This document shows, one piece after another, positions 12,698-12,706 of a stretch of 12,706 bases of DNA. Origin of the DNA: Clostridia bacterium. Lineage in GTDB: Bacteria; Bacillota; Clostridia; Oscillospirales; CAG-272. The stretch is taken from assembly GCA_017411935.1 (NCBI GenBank), contig JAFQPC010000080.1, positions 1 through 12,706 of the forward strand, written 5' to 3'. Position numbers and translations under genes: made by a program. The notes under the pieces are model-generated. The model was not told the origin of the DNA, made no database searches, and saw nothing but the letters and a program-made list of their open reading frames with translations. The first letter of the stretch is position 1, and every line of letters starts with the position of its first letter.

Positions 12698-12706
12698 AGT
12701 ACAAAA

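Overview
The window looks like chromosomal DNA of an uncultured, low-to-moderate GC clostridial (Firmicutes/Bacillota) bacterium, most likely a gut lineage. This rests on the smc-ftsY pair, the nadD-yqeK-LCP group, near-consensus sigma-A promoters with 17-bp spacers, purine-rich GGAG-type ribosome binding sites, GTG starts, and intergenic repeats of a type I associate with gut Clostridia (the last point is recollection, not a search result).

Left two thirds (1-8210, all minus strand): housekeeping genes. From a strong promoter at 8182-8210 come smc (chromosome condensation) and ftsY (SRP receptor), which overlap by 17 bp. A 242-bp gap (3335-3576) packed with inverted repeats separates them from a tight cluster: rdgB (nucleotide-pool sanitation), yhbY (ribosome-assembly RNA binding), nadD (NAD synthesis), yqeK (Ap4A hydrolase) and an LCP-family cell-wall gene. 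yhbY/nadD and nadD/yqeK overlap by 4 bp at ATGA. A separate promoter just beyond the LCP gene drives a minus-strand gene that leaves the window after eight codons.

Middle (8211-8770): a divergent promoter expresses tRNA-Gln(UUG), followed by an unusually long, perfect 19-bp palindromic terminator that takes in the tRNA CCA end. Next comes a roughly 200-bp non-coding array of small hairpins. In its left half they repeat every 18 bp with different but self-complementary stems; in its right half the linkers are in inverted orientation. This array is the most intriguing element of the window.

Right third (8702-12706, all plus strand): an accessory region. It holds two consecutive XRE-type regulators, each with its own promoter. 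The first has a perfect palindrome beside its promoter. The second is interrupted by an in-frame TAA and looks like a very recent pseudogene. After a strong terminator, a new promoter serves a possible 35-codon peptide, a small two-helix membrane protein with a GRAM/PH-like tail, and a GC-richer MFS transporter. The window ends in a copy of an intergenic repeat that also occurs, inverted, upstream of rdgB. I see no phage, CRISPR, transposase or biosynthetic cluster.
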